NCBI RefSeq assembly: GCF_009671245.1
Contig: NZ_VTFS01000002.1
Span: 248,001-312,000 of the forward strand
Direction: 5' to 3'
Length of the DNA stretch: 64,000 nt
DNA from: Marinicella rhabdoformis
GTDB taxonomy: Bacteria; Pseudomonadota; Gammaproteobacteria; Xanthomonadales; Marinicellaceae
Shown piece by piece: positions 34,097 through 44,500 of the stretch. Numbering within the stretch: position 1 is the first letter of the stretch; the number at the start of each line of letters is the position of its first letter. The translations under genes and the position numbers were made by a program. Below the pieces are notes generated by a model, which was given only the letters and a program-made list of their open reading frames with translations, made no database searches and had not been told where the DNA came from.

Positions 34097-36900
34097 GCCA
34101 AGAGTATAAAGACACGCTTAATTTGCCAAAAACCAATTTTAAAATGAAGGCATCTTTGGCGACCAAAGAGCCCATGTGGTTGAAGCAATGGGAAAAACAA
34201 GGTTTGTATCAGGCTTTGCAGGAGCACTGCAAAGACCGCAAGCCATTCATGCTACATGATGGGCCTCCTTATGCCAATGGATCAATTCACATTGGTCATG
34301 CGGTCAATAAAATCCTCAAAGACACCATTATTAAGTCAAAGGTTATGGCTGGTTTCCGTGCGCCTTACGTGCCAGGCTGGGATTGCCATGGTTTACCTAT
34401 TGAAGTTCAAGTTGAGAAAAAAGTCGGCAAAGTGGGTAAGAAGGTGGATGCCAAAACTTTCCGACAAAAATGTCGCAGTTACGCTGAAAATCAAGTCAAT
34501 ATCCAGAAAAAGGACTTCAAACGTTTGGGCGTTTTGGGTGACTGGGAAAAACCTTATTTAACCAAAGACTTTAAGTACGAAGCCGATATGATTCGGGCTT
34601 TGGCTGAAATCGCTGACAATGGCCATGTGGAGAAGGGCGTTAAACCCGTCAACTGGTGTTTTGACTGTGGCTCTGCATTGGCGGAAGCTGAAATTGAATA
34701 CCAAGATAAAACTTCGCCGGCCATTGATGTGGCTTTTGTTGTTGAAAATAATGAGAGGTTGGCCGCAATTTTTGATTTGGATGCCATCGATTCAAAAGTG
34801 GCTTTGCCGATTTGGACCACAACGCCATGGACAATACCTGCTAACCAAGCAGTTTCTTTACACCCAGAGTTAAATTATGCCTTGGTTAAAGGGCATGCTC
34901 AGTTTTTGTTGATTGTTGCTGAGGACATGGTTGCAGATGTAATGTCTCGTTATGGTGTTGAATCGTCGCAAGTCATGGCAGTGGTTTCTGGCCAAGCGTT
35001 GGAAAAGGTGGCTTTGAAGCACCCGCTGTATGACAAGTCAGTACCTGTGGTATTAGGTGAGCATGTAAACACGGAAGCGGGTACCGGCGCGGTTCATACG
35101 GCGCCTGGTCATGGTGTTGACGATTTCAATGTCGGCAGACAATATGATTTAGAAGTTTACAATCCAGTTGACTCAGATGGCGTTTACTTACCGGACACGC
35201 CCATGTTTGCGGGTCAGCATGTTTGGAAAGCCAATAAAACCATCACAGAAGCTTTGAATGAAGCCGGCACATTGTTAAACCATGAGCCCATCAATCACTC
35301 ATACCCACATTGTTGGCGTCATAAGTCTCCCACTGCATTCAGAACCACGCCGCAATGGTTTATCAGCATGGACAAACAGGGGCTGCGTAAAAAGGCTTTG
35401 TCTGAAATCAAACAGGTCCAATGGATTCCAGGCTGGGGTGAAGATAGAATTTATAAAATGATTGAGAATCGCCCAGAGTGGTGTATCTCTCGTCAAAGAA
35501 CTTGGGGCGTGCCAATTGCTTTATATGTCAACAAGTTGACTGGAGAATTGCACCCCAATTCAGCTCAAATGATGGCCAAAGTAGCAGACATGGTCGAGCA
35601 AAAAGGCATCGATATTTGGTATGACTTGGATGACGCTGAATTGTTAGGTGATGATGTCAACGATTATGACAAAGTCACAGACGTATTAGATGTGTGGTTT
35701 GACTCAGGTGTCACACATTATTGTGTGCTGAAACAAAATGATGCACTTCATGAGCCAGCTGATTTGTATTTAGAAGGCTCAGATCAACACCGTGGGTGGT
35801 TCCATTCATCGTTGTTGACTGGCGTGGCGATTAATAATCATGCGCCATACAAACAAGTCTTAACCCATGGTTTTGTTGTGGATAAAGACGGCAAGAAGAT
35901 GTCAAAATCAATCGGAAATGTGGTTTCACCAACTGATGTCGTGAACACACTGGGCGCTGACATTTTGCGCTTGTGGGTGGCTTCTGCTGATTACCGTGGC
36001 GAAATGACGATTTCAGATGAAATTTTGAATCGAGCTGCAGATGGATACCGTCGAATCAGAAACACCATGCGGTTCATGTTGGGGAATTTGAATGAATTTT
36101 CTGAGTCTGATGCTTTAGATATGGCAGAATGTGCTCAGCTTGACCAATGGGCTGTAAGAAAGGCCAAAGCGTTGCAGGATGAAGTCTTGGCATTGTATGA
36201 CAGTTATCAGCTTCATTTGGTATATCAAAAAGTGTTGCACTTTTGCTCACAAGAAATGGGTGCCTTTTATCTGGACGTCATCAAAGACCGCTTATATACA
36301 GCCAATGTAAACAGTGATGCGAGAAAGTCTGCACAAACAGCGATGTATCACATTACACAATCATTGGTTCGTCTAATTGCCCCCATACTGACGTTTACTG
36401 CTGATGAGATTTGGAAATCACTTGGCAATGAAGGGCACATTCTCTTTGAACAATATTTAGATTTCCCTGAATGGCAAGCAGATGGCCAATTAACTGATGA
36501 GGATTGGGCTCAAATCAGTGAGATAAGACAGGCCGTTTCTAAACAATTAGAGCAGTTAAGAAGCCAGGGTGAAATTGGTTCTTCTTTAGAGGCTGATGTG
36601 TCGTTATTTTTGCCGCCGGCACTGTTATCAAAAGTGTCTTCATTTGGTGATGAGTTGCGTTTTGTCTTGATTACATCAGAGGCCAAGGCTTATCCGATTG
36701 AAGACAAGCCAGAAGGTGCAGAGCAATTGGCCATGAGTTTTGGTGACATTGCAGTGGCTTCATCGGTTGCACAAGGGGAAAAGTGCGTACGTTGTTGGCA
36801 TATCAGAGAAGACGTAGGCTCTGTTTCAGGTCATGAGGACATATGTGGTCGGTGTGTTGAAAACATTGAAACCGACGGTGAGTCGAGGCGTTTTGCTTGA
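34093..36900 (+). CDS. ileS: Isoleucyl-tRNA synthetase
   Basis: This class I synthetase of 935 residues charges tRNA-Ile and edits valine. Its motifs are HIGH (residues 66-69, in SIHIGHAVNK) and KMSKSIGN (near residue 600). The editing domain has TTPWTIPANQAVS and the HTAPGHGVDDF segment. A C-terminal zinc ribbon has CVRCW and ICGRC. The start is GTG, overlapping the ribF stop (GTGA). It is of the eubacterial mupirocin-sensitive type by its C-terminal zinc module. Confidence 0.97.
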   Translation: MSQEYKDTLNLPKTNFKMKASLATKEPMWLKQWEKQGLYQALQEHCKDRKPFMLHDGPPYANGSIHIGHAVNKILKDTIIKSKVMAGFRAPYVPGWDCHGLPIEVQVEKKVGKVGKKVDAKTFRQKCRSYAENQVNIQKKDFKRLGVLGDWEKPYLTKDFKYEADMIRALAEIADNGHVEKGVKPVNWCFDCGSALAEAEIEYQDKTSPAIDVAFVVENNERLAAIFDLDAIDSKVALPIWTTTPWTIPANQAVSLHPELNYALVKGHAQFLLIVAEDMVADVMSRYGVESSQVMAVVSGQALEKVALKHPLYDKSVPVVLGEHVNTEAGTGAVHTAPGHGVDDFNVGRQYDLEVYNPVDSDGVYLPDTPMFAGQHVWKANKTITEALNEAGTLLNHEPINHSYPHCWRHKSPTAFRTTPQWFISMDKQGLRKKALSEIKQVQWIPGWGEDRIYKMIENRPEWCISRQRTWGVPIALYVNKLTGELHPNSAQMMAKVADMVEQKGIDIWYDLDDAELLGDDVNDYDKVTDVLDVWFDSGVTHYCVLKQNDALHEPADLYLEGSDQHRGWFHSSLLTGVAINNHAPYKQVLTHGFVVDKDGKKMSKSIGNVVSPTDVVNTLGADILRLWVASADYRGEMTISDEILNRAADGYRRIRNTMRFMLGNLNEFSESDALDMAECAQLDQWAVRKAKALQDEVLALYDSYQLHLVYQKVLHFCSQEMGAFYLDVIKDRLYTANVNSDARKSAQTAMYHITQSLVRLIAPILTFTADEIWKSLGNEGHILFEQYLDFPEWQADGQLTDEDWAQISEIRQAVSKQLEQLRSQGEIGSSLEADVSLFLPPALLSKVSSFGDELRFVLITSEAKAYPIEDKPEGAEQLAMSFGDIAVASSVAQGEKCVRCWHIREDVGSVSGHEDICGRCVENIETDGESRRFA

Positions 36901-37421
36901 TGGAGAATAGAAGCAGTTCAAAGTCAGTCACCCAAAAAGGCGTTGTTTGGTTGTGGTTAAGTGTTTTGGTTTTTGTGTTAGATCAATGGACCAAATCCAT
37001 AGCCAGTGAAACGCTGAAGATGTATGTTGCAGTTCCTGTCAATGAATTTTTGAACTGGACACTAATGCACAATAAAGGCGTGGCCTTCAGTTTTCTGGCA
37101 GACCAGTCCGGTTGGCAACGTTGGTTTTTGAGTGTGTTGGCCATTGTGATTGTTGTCTGGTTGTTGGTTTGGATGTACCAGAACAGTAAGGCCATGAAGT
37201 TACAAAATGCGGCCTTGGCTTTGGTGGTTGGTGGTGCATTGGGTAATGTCTATGATCGATTGATGCTGGGTTATGTGGTTGATTTCGTAGAGCTGCACTA
37301 TAATGAAAATTACTGGCCTGCATTTAATGTGGCCGACAGTGCCATTTGTATGGGTGCTGTGTTGTTGATCATTGACGCGTTTGTCAATAAACATGAAAAC
37401 GTAAACGATAATAAGGCGTAG
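36900..37421 (+). CDS. lspA: Lipoprotein signal peptidase
   Basis: LspA is the membrane aspartyl protease that cleaves prolipoproteins after diacylglyceryl modification. The 173 residues have four membrane spans. The catalytic Asp residues are in GNVYDRL and FNVADSAI. The conserved NKGVAFSFLADQ segment lies before them. The ATG at 36900 overlaps the ileS TGA (TGATG); the in-frame TTG one codon earlier is less likely. It processes lipoproteins such as the BamE and YdbL types encoded in this window. Confidence 0.96.
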   Translation: MENRSSSKSVTQKGVVWLWLSVLVFVLDQWTKSIASETLKMYVAVPVNEFLNWTLMHNKGVAFSFLADQSGWQRWFLSVLAIVIVVWLLVWMYQNSKAMKLQNAALALVVGGALGNVYDRLMLGYVVDFVELHYNENYWPAFNVADSAICMGAVLLIIDAFVNKHENVNDNKA

Positions 37422-37424
37422 AAA

Positions 37425-38378
37425 ATGAACATACTGTTGGCTAATCCGCGCGGTTTTTGCGCAGGCGTTGATCGTGCGATTGATATTGTAAACCGTGCTT
37501 TAGATAATTTTGGCGCACCCATCTATGTCAGGCATGAAGTTGTTCACAATCAATTTGTTGTTGATACTTTGCGCGGAAGAGGCGCGGTGTTTGTTGATGA
37601 ATTGCATGAAATTCCAGATGAAAATATAGTGATATTCTCTGCGCACGGCGTTTCACAAGCAGTACGTAAAGAAGCAGAGGCTCGGCAGTTGAAAATATTT
37701 GATGCCACTTGCCCTCTGGTGACAAAAGTTCATATGGAAGTTGTTAGGTATTGTAAAAATGCCTTTGATTTGGTGCTTATCGGCCACCATGGTCATCCAG
37801 AAGTCGAAGGTACCTTAGGGCAGTGGGATAAGTTGAATGCGCAAGGTGAGATTTATTTGGTAGATTCTGTAGCAGAGGCGGCTAATTTAAATATAAAACA
37901 ACCTGAACATGTGGCCTATGCCACACAAACCACATTGTCATTAGATGACACCAAGGACATTATTGTTGAATTAAGACGCCGCTTCCCCAAAATTCAAGGG
38001 CCAAAACACGACGATATATGTTATGCCACTCAAAACCGCCAAATGGCAGTAAGGGATTTGGCACAACAATGCGATTTGGTTTTGGTTGTGGGTTCTGTCA
38101 ACAGTTCAAATTCAAACCGATTAAGAGAATTGGCAGAAAGACAGGGTGTGGCTTCTTATTTGATTGATGGGGCTGAAGACATACACAATGAATGGTTTGA
38201 AGGCGTGACGTCTATAGGTCTGACAGCGGGTGCATCTGCCCCTGAAAAGTTGGTGAAAGAAGTCATTGCGTTAATAAAAGAAAAACACCCGGGAACCCAA
38301 GTTTCTGATTTGCAGGGAGAGCCAGAGAATATGGTTTTTGCTTTGCCTAAAGAGCTAAGGTTGGTACAAAAAGTATAA
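37425..38378 (+). CDS. ispH: 4-hydroxy-3-methylbut-2-enyl diphosphate reductase
   Basis: IspH is the last enzyme of the methylerythritol phosphate pathway to isoprenoids and carries a 4Fe-4S cluster. The 317 residues contain the three cluster cysteines: [11 protein letters not shown] (residue 12), DATCPLV (about residue 96) and the [11 protein letters not shown] Cys. The substrate-binding histidines in EVVHNQFVV and GHHGHPE are present. It begins 3 bases after lspA. IspB, which uses the resulting isoprenoids, is encoded near 50 kb. Confidence 0.97.
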   Translation: MNILLANPRGFCAGVDRAIDIVNRALDNFGAPIYVRHEVVHNQFVVDTLRGRGAVFVDELHEIPDENIVIFSAHGVSQAVRKEAEARQLKIFDATCPLVTKVHMEVVRYCKNAFDLVLIGHHGHPEVEGTLGQWDKLNAQGEIYLVDSVAEAANLNIKQPEHVAYATQTTLSLDDTKDIIVELRRRFPKIQGPKHDDICYATQNRQMAVRDLAQQCDLVLVVGSVNSSNSNRLRELAERQGVASYLIDGAEDIHNEWFEGVTSIGLTAGASAPEKLVKEVIALIKEKHPGTQVSDLQGEPENMVFALPKELRLVQKV

Positions 38379-38494
38379 TCAAATACCGCTTATCAAGTGG
38401 TTAACACCACTGGTCATTTCTCCATTAATCATATTTGCATCTTGACGTAACGTGTCGCATTATTCACGCTGATTAATAAAAGTTAGCATTTACA
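38379..38494 (+). promoter_or_regulatory. Upstream region of the minor-pilin operon
   Basis: This is a 116-base gap between ispH and fimT. It contains a small inverted repeat AGTGGT-TAAC-ACCACT (38396-38411) and a TTGACG hexamer (38442-38447), but I cannot place a well-spaced -10. The operon promoter is presumably here. Confidence 0.35.
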
Positions 38495-39007
38495 GTGAAT
38501 ACAAATCTATTGAAATCAAAAGTACACACTCGTGAAAGCCAAGCAAAGGGCTTTACGTTATTAGAGATGGTTGTTGTCTTAATACTGATAACCATTCTAG
38601 TGGCATGGGGCGTTCCAAATTTTCAACAATTAAAAGCCCGTCGAATGGTCACTGATTTTTCGAATGAGGTTCTTTATAGCTTTACTCAAGCGAGGGCTGA
38701 AGCTATACGCTATGGAACTGATGTTGAGGTCAGACCTAATGGTGGCAGCTGGCAAAATGGATGGACAACAATTGCAATTGGTGTAGATGGGGCGGCAAAT
38801 ACAACGATTGCTGTACAGCAAGCAGTTGATAATCGCTTGATATTCGTGGCCAATGGGTTGGTAACTGGAACGATGGTTTTCAATAGTATAGGCGCATTAG
38901 AAGATGGAATTGACCGCCCTTTTCGATTAACTCATGATTTCAATGCCTCTATCAGTAACATAATAAATGTTTCTCCATCTGGGAGTGCTAGGGTGACAAA
39001 ATTATGA
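38495..39007 (+). CDS. fimT: GspH/FimT family minor pilin
   Basis: This type IV minor pilin or pseudopilin is 170 residues long. An unusually long, basic leader of about 18 residues precedes the prepilin peptidase site AKG-FTLLEM, in which Glu5 of the mature protein is present. The hydrophobic N-helix and the GspH domain with the QARAEAIRYG segment follow. The start is GTG. FimT-type minor pilins prime pilus assembly and, in relatives, bind DNA for transformation. It is the first gene of the seven-gene pilus operon; pilV overlaps its end by four bases. Confidence 0.88.
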   Translation: MNTNLLKSKVHTRESQAKGFTLLEMVVVLILITILVAWGVPNFQQLKARRMVTDFSNEVLYSFTQARAEAIRYGTDVEVRPNGGSWQNGWTTIAIGVDGAANTTIAVQQAVDNRLIFVANGLVTGTMVFNSIGALEDGIDRPFRLTHDFNASISNIINVSPSGSARVTKL

Positions 39008-39528
39008 AAAACAATATTAAAGAATCTGGCTTTACATTAATCGAAGTTTTGGTGGCCATCGTTATTTTTTCTTTTGGCTTGTTAGGAATTGCGGGCATGA
39101 TGACCATTTCTGTAAGAAATAATCACAATGGTTACCTAAGGTCTCAAGCCAATTTTTTGGCAGAAAATATGGTTGATAGGATGAGGGCAAATCAAGTAGC
39201 ACTTTGGCAAGATGCTTTTAATGGAGACGCCGCCATTGGGTCATCAGTGTGTGATTTAGGCTCACCATGTACGTATGCTGAATTGGCTGTTTTTGATTTG
39301 GAACAATGGGCTCAATCATTATCGATTTTATTGCCAGAAGGTGAAGGCAATATTGATTGTGTAACCAGAGGTGTAGTACCTGTTTTAGTTAGTTTTATAA
39401 GCCCGCCTTCGATTTGGTCACCTGTTCCTCCTTATGATGGGATTTGTACAGTTACCATTACATGGAATGAATCGAATGAAACTGGTGCAAGTGATGAACA
39501 ATCCTTAGTCTTGGTTATGCAACCATGA
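39004..39528 (+). CDS. pilV: Type IV pilus minor pilin PilV
   Basis: The 174 residues have the leader and cleavage motif ESG-FTLIEVLVAIVIFSFGLLGIAG, typical of PilV. Part of the priming complex at the pilus tip, it works with PilW, PilX and PilY1. The mature body contains several cysteines in the C-terminal half. Its start overlaps fimT, and its stop overlaps the possible first ATG of pilW. Confidence 0.9.
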   Translation: MKNNIKESGFTLIEVLVAIVIFSFGLLGIAGMMTISVRNNHNGYLRSQANFLAENMVDRMRANQVALWQDAFNGDAAIGSSVCDLGSPCTYAELAVFDLEQWAQSLSILLPEGEGNIDCVTRGVVPVLVSFISPPSIWSPVPPYDGICTVTITWNESNETGASDEQSLVLVMQP

Positions 39529-39548
39529 TTGAATTTAGGAGACAAACA

Positions 39549-40874
39549 ATGAATAAATTTTATAACAAAAAATCCGGCTTTTCTCTTATAGAGTTATTGG
39601 TAGCCATGTTAATTACATCTATTTTGTTGTTAGGTGTGATTTCATTGTTCTCAAATTCAAGCGCTTTAAACCGTGCACAAGCAGGATTGGCTATTTTACA
39701 AGAAAATGGTCGCTATGCAATTTCGAGAATTAAAAGTGATGTAGAAAATGCAGGAAGAAAGCATTGTGCGTCAATTGCATTACCAAGAGAGTCGATTACT
39801 GATTGGAAACAAGGTGCCGATATGACTGAATGGCAAGTCGCTACCAATGTATTGTTTACTAATGGTTTACCTAATGTTGGAGATGTTAAGATTGACTTGG
39901 CCACAGATGCAGATCAATTGGCTGATACATTTTCTTTTGCAGGTCAAACATCATATCCATTGGATCCATCATATTTTATCAGAGGACATGAATGTACCGG
40001 CAGTACATGCCTTCCAGATTTTGTTGATGCTGGTTCTGATGGCAGCATAACCTTGCCAACACCAGGTTCAGGAAATGGTCAACGGGGAATAAATTCAGAC
40101 GTATTGACAGTCAGGTATTTAGAAGGTGGTGTTGAGGTGGTTGCAAACGATGGATTGGGTGGTTTTACCCTTGAGGACCCAGTATCAACAACTTATACTG
40201 GTAATACTTTGATTGCGGATTGTGATAATTCATATGTGGCTCCGGCGACATGGTCGGGTGTAGATGTTAATTTGCAACAGCCCTCAGGTGCTACTATACC
40301 TCAATATGATGGATTGGCGGATACTAAAGCATACCGCTTAACACAAGACGTAAAAACTGTAACCTACTTTATTCAAGTTGATAATGACCCCAACAGCTCA
40401 ACACGCAAAATAAGTTCTTTGTATCGCTCTGAAAATGGTTTGGTTCAACAGTTGGTTGAGGGTGTAGAAAGGTTGGATTTTTTCTATTTGGTACAGTTGC
40501 AAACTGGGCACGTAGTCAGAATGACAGCAGATCAAGTTAATCAAGTAACTGGTGGTGGCGACTTAGACAATGATGGTGCCTTAGATTCAATTCAAGGGTG
40601 TGTAACACCGCCTAAGGTCGATTATTTGCCTTCCGGTGCCGGTTTGGCTAATGACAGGGGGTGTTTATGGCGGTCTGTATATGCTGTAGAGGTTCATTTA
40701 TTACTTAATACCGTCAATAACAGCTCCAGTGAAGAAACAGAGCCGTTTATATATTCTCCAGATGGCACTACGCCGCAGACCCCGGGAGCTGTTTTACCTA
40801 ATGGTTTGGACAGAGGGAAAATGTACAGACGTGAATTTACAGCCATCATTCCAATCAGGAGTTATACATTATGA
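39549..40874 (+). CDS. pilW: Type IV pilus minor pilin PilW
   Basis: This is a large minor pilin of 441 residues with cleavage motif KSG-FSLIELLVAMLITSILLLG. It has the ENGRYAISRIKSDVENAGR segment characteristic of PilW and its relatives. It is larger than the Pseudomonas protein, with long loop insertions carrying cysteines. The ATG at 39549 has AGGAG 7 bases upstream and is favoured; an in-frame ATG at 39525 overlapping the pilV stop would add eight residues. The final codons overlap pilX (ATGA). Confidence 0.88.
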   Translation: MNKFYNKKSGFSLIELLVAMLITSILLLGVISLFSNSSALNRAQAGLAILQENGRYAISRIKSDVENAGRKHCASIALPRESITDWKQGADMTEWQVATNVLFTNGLPNVGDVKIDLATDADQLADTFSFAGQTSYPLDPSYFIRGHECTGSTCLPDFVDAGSDGSITLPTPGSGNGQRGINSDVLTVRYLEGGVEVVANDGLGGFTLEDPVSTTYTGNTLIADCDNSYVAPATWSGVDVNLQQPSGATIPQYDGLADTKAYRLTQDVKTVTYFIQVDNDPNSSTRKISSLYRSENGLVQQLVEGVERLDFFYLVQLQTGHVVRMTADQVNQVTGGGDLDNDGALDSIQGCVTPPKVDYLPSGAGLANDRGCLWRSVYAVEVHLLLNTVNNSSSEETEPFIYSPDGTTPQTPGAVLPNGLDRGKMYRREFTAIIPIRSYTL

Positions 40875-41512
40875 GGCATGTACTAGATAAAAATACCCTT
40901 GCAATGCAAAAACAAGAAGGTGCTGCATTAATAGTCGGACTGATGTTGTTGGTTATTATTACATTGATGGGATATACCAGTATGAAAGGAACCATGTTAC
41001 AAGAAAAAATGGCTGCAGGATTGCATAATCGAACGTTAGCACAAGGTGGTGCGAATACAGCTGTAAGGAATGGAGAATCTTTTATATATAACTTGGTAAA
41101 CCAGACAAATGGTGTACAGATAAGTGGTACCCCAAACGGCAGTATGTCCAATATATATTCGTACTATAATGTACTTGAAGAGCCTACGTCAGGTATTAAT
41201 ACAAATATTGAAGAATTTAGCAAAAGAAACTGGAACAGTACAGTAGGAACCATTCATGACCACAATTTTACCACGGTTCATGTCAATGCAAAACTGAAGA
41301 CCAATCCACAGTACATTATATATGAACTCCCGTTCAGAAAAGGGTCTAGCGGTTCTAGTGCATTTGAAAATGCTGGTGGATCAGCAGGTTCAAGTCAAAG
41401 TGAACAAAAAGCATTTGCCGTGTTAGGAAAAAGTGACAGTGGTGATGGTAAAACATTTTCATTAGTTAGGTCGTTGTATACAGCAGTTGTTTCCAGTGGA
41501 TCTACAAATTAA
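40871..41512 (+). CDS. pilX: Type IV pilus assembly protein PilX
   Basis: The 213 residues have a short N-terminal arm and the characteristic PilX motif QEGAALIVGLMLLVIITLMGYTSM. This is the minor-pilin N-helix without the classical FTLxE, because PilX has a variant site. It is a tip-complex partner of PilY1, whose gene follows after 11 bases. The C-terminal third is rich in glycine and serine. Confidence 0.85.
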   Translation: MRHVLDKNTLAMQKQEGAALIVGLMLLVIITLMGYTSMKGTMLQEKMAAGLHNRTLAQGGANTAVRNGESFIYNLVNQTNGVQISGTPNGSMSNIYSYYNVLEEPTSGINTNIEEFSKRNWNSTVGTIHDHNFTTVHVNAKLKTNPQYIIYELPFRKGSSGSSAFENAGGSAGSSQSEQKAFAVLGKSDSGDGKTFSLVRSLYTAVVSSGSTN

Positions 41513-41523
41513 GAGGTGTTAAT

Positions 41524-44500
41524 ATGAAAAATATAATTAAAATCAATAAAGTACTTGTGGCTGCAACTGTGGCAATGATTTCTGGTGCTGATTATGCTGA
41601 TGCTTCTTTGTTGCAGTTATCACATGAACCATTGTTCCTTAATCAAACGGTCCCTCCTGCCATCGCTGTGACATTGGACGATTCTGGCAGTATGGCCTGG
41701 ACATATATGGGTGCCAATGATTCTAATGGCTTTGTAGACCCTACAAAAAACAGATTGTATTACAATCCTAATATTACTTATTCACCCCCATTAAGAGCTG
41801 ATGGCTCTTCTTTTCCTCAGTCAGACCCTTCAAATGCGATGGTCGATGGCTACCCCAATGACATGAATGCCAGGGTGGATATTCGTACACGTTACATAGC
41901 TATGGGTAATTTCAGTTACTCTAGAACAGGTAATAATGTCACAATCAGCTTTAAAGACACCAGAAGGTATAACGCCAGAAGTGGAAGTTGGACCAATCAA
42001 TATCCAACTGGTTGGGGTTGTGATAATGGTTGTACGGGTGGTACGCAACCGTATTACTATTTAGGTAATACAAGGTACAACATTACAGATGCCGATGAGT
42101 TGAAAAACTTTGCTAACTGGTACACCTACTATAACTCTCGAGCAAAATTATCAAAGGCGGCAATCAGTAGAGCTTTTGCAGGATTCAATCCCAGTTTTAA
42201 AATTGCTTGGCAAGAATTGAATTACAGAAATTCTTTTAATAACCTTAATAAGTTTGAGGATACACATAGAAATAACTTTTTTTCTTGGTTATTTGGTGCA
42301 CCAACCAGTGGTGGAACGCCACTAAGGGCCTCTTTCAAAAGGGCTGGTGAAAAGTTTGAATTAGATTCCAGTTATACTTCTGATGATTATGCTGGCTTGT
42401 TATCTTGTCAACAAAACTTTCATATAGCCATATCAGATGGTGGTTGGAATGGTGGCTTAAGTGGTACTTTTATACAAGATGACACCAGTCGATCCATACC
42501 TGGTGATACAGGTACACCTGAAAATGGTAACCAACCACTTTATGGTTCGATGGGCTACAATGGAGCAGGTGCCCAAAAAATATATAATTACAGTAGAGAT
42601 AATTATTTAGCAGATGTGGCCTTTGATTCTTGGATGAGAGATTTAAAGCCTAATTTACCAAATTATGTACCAAGGTATAAAAAAGATTATACCGATCACG
42701 ACAATGGTTCGATTGATTTTTCGGGTTTAACTGATGAGTGGGAGAGTTCTGAATTCGTTTGGAATCCAAAAAATGACCCAGCCTATTGGCAACATGTAGT
42801 GACTTACAATGTGGGCATGGGCTTGAATGCATCTCGGGTTGAAGCCCACGCAAGTGGTAATACAACTACATGTAACACAGTTGGAGTTACTGATTCAAAA
42901 GATGCTGTGTATCAATCATTAAGAGCCAACAGCCCAACCTCATGCGTTTGGCCTAATAATGTGATTGATGATGTATGGCATTCATCAATCAACAGTCGTG
43001 GCGATTTTTTCAGTGCCAATGACCCTGAAGAACTGATTAATGCATTAAATGAAGTGGTAAATAACATCACTGAAAGGGTTTCTAGAGGCAGTACCTCAAC
43101 AGTAACATCGGGTATTATTACTGATAATACGTCTGCATTTTCACCTTCATTTGACTCATCAACTTGGTCAGGAACACTTCAGGCAAAAGAGGTAAATGCA
43201 GATCGATCTTTTGGTGATATCACATGGGATGCAGGGTGTGTTTTGACAGGTGGATACTGTGATTCTATTCAAGAAAATGTGACCAAACAGGCTTTAAGAA
43301 ATATTTACACATATGACAAGGCGGCTAACAGTGTTGTTAAGTTTGATGTCACATTAAATACAGCATTGAAACAGATGATTCAGGAAAGTGCCGGTCAATA
43401 TGCTGGATTAAATTACAATAACCCAGTAGATGGAACAGATGTAAACAACATCATCAACTATGTCATTGGAGACAGGGATCAAGAGCAAGCTAACAATGGC
43501 TCATTGAGAACAAGAAAATCAGTCATGTCAGACATTGTACACTCTAGCCCGGTCATTGTTCGTGGCCCTGGAGAGGGTTATAAAGACAATTTGTGGCCAA
43601 ATGGGTCTCCAGAAGAAGGTAGCCCTTATTTAGATTTTAAAATATCTGAATTTGGAAGAAAGAACATGGTGTATGTTGGTTCAAATGGCGGGATGTTACA
43701 TGCATTTGAAACAGAGTCATCATCACCCACGGGTCATGCGCAAGAGGTGTGGTCTTTTATTCCTAATACAGTAATAGAGAATTTGGCACACTTGCCGACT
43801 AATAAACACCACTCTTATGTTGATAATACGCCAGTGAAGAGGGATGTCTTTATAAACGGGAGTTGGAAAACCATTTTAGTTGGGGGATTGAGGTACGGAG
43901 GACAAGCATATTATGCTTTAGATGTGACCGATGCATCTTCTACTCAACCTAAAGTACTTTGGGAGTTTACCGATTCTGACGATCAAGACTTGGGATATAC
44001 TTATGGTAAACCTGAAATTGTCAGAATAAGCAGCACTGGAGAGTGGGTTGCATTACTCCCGAATGGTTATAATAATTCACAAAATGACACCAACAATCCA
44101 TCAGATCCAAACAACCATGTGAGTGCTTCTGGCAACGCCGTAATGTATGTTGTTAGGTTAAGTGATGGTCAGTTAATAACGAAAATTGATACCGGTGTAG
44201 GAAGCAGTACAACGCCAAATGGTTTGGCAACTCCAGTTGGAGTGGATTCTGAATTTGTTAAGGAAAGTAATCTTGTTGGTGGTAATGGTGTCGATATAGG
44301 TGTGGATCTGGCATATGCTGGAGATTTATACGGCAATTTATGGCGTTTCGATTTAAGTGATACTGATCCTTCAAATTGGACAGCCACGGCATTAGTTAAA
44401 GCTCAAAATGTTATGGATAGACCCATTACAGTACAGCCAAAAGTTATTGCCATACCTGATTCAGTACAAACTCAGTATGATGATATTATGGTTGTATTTG

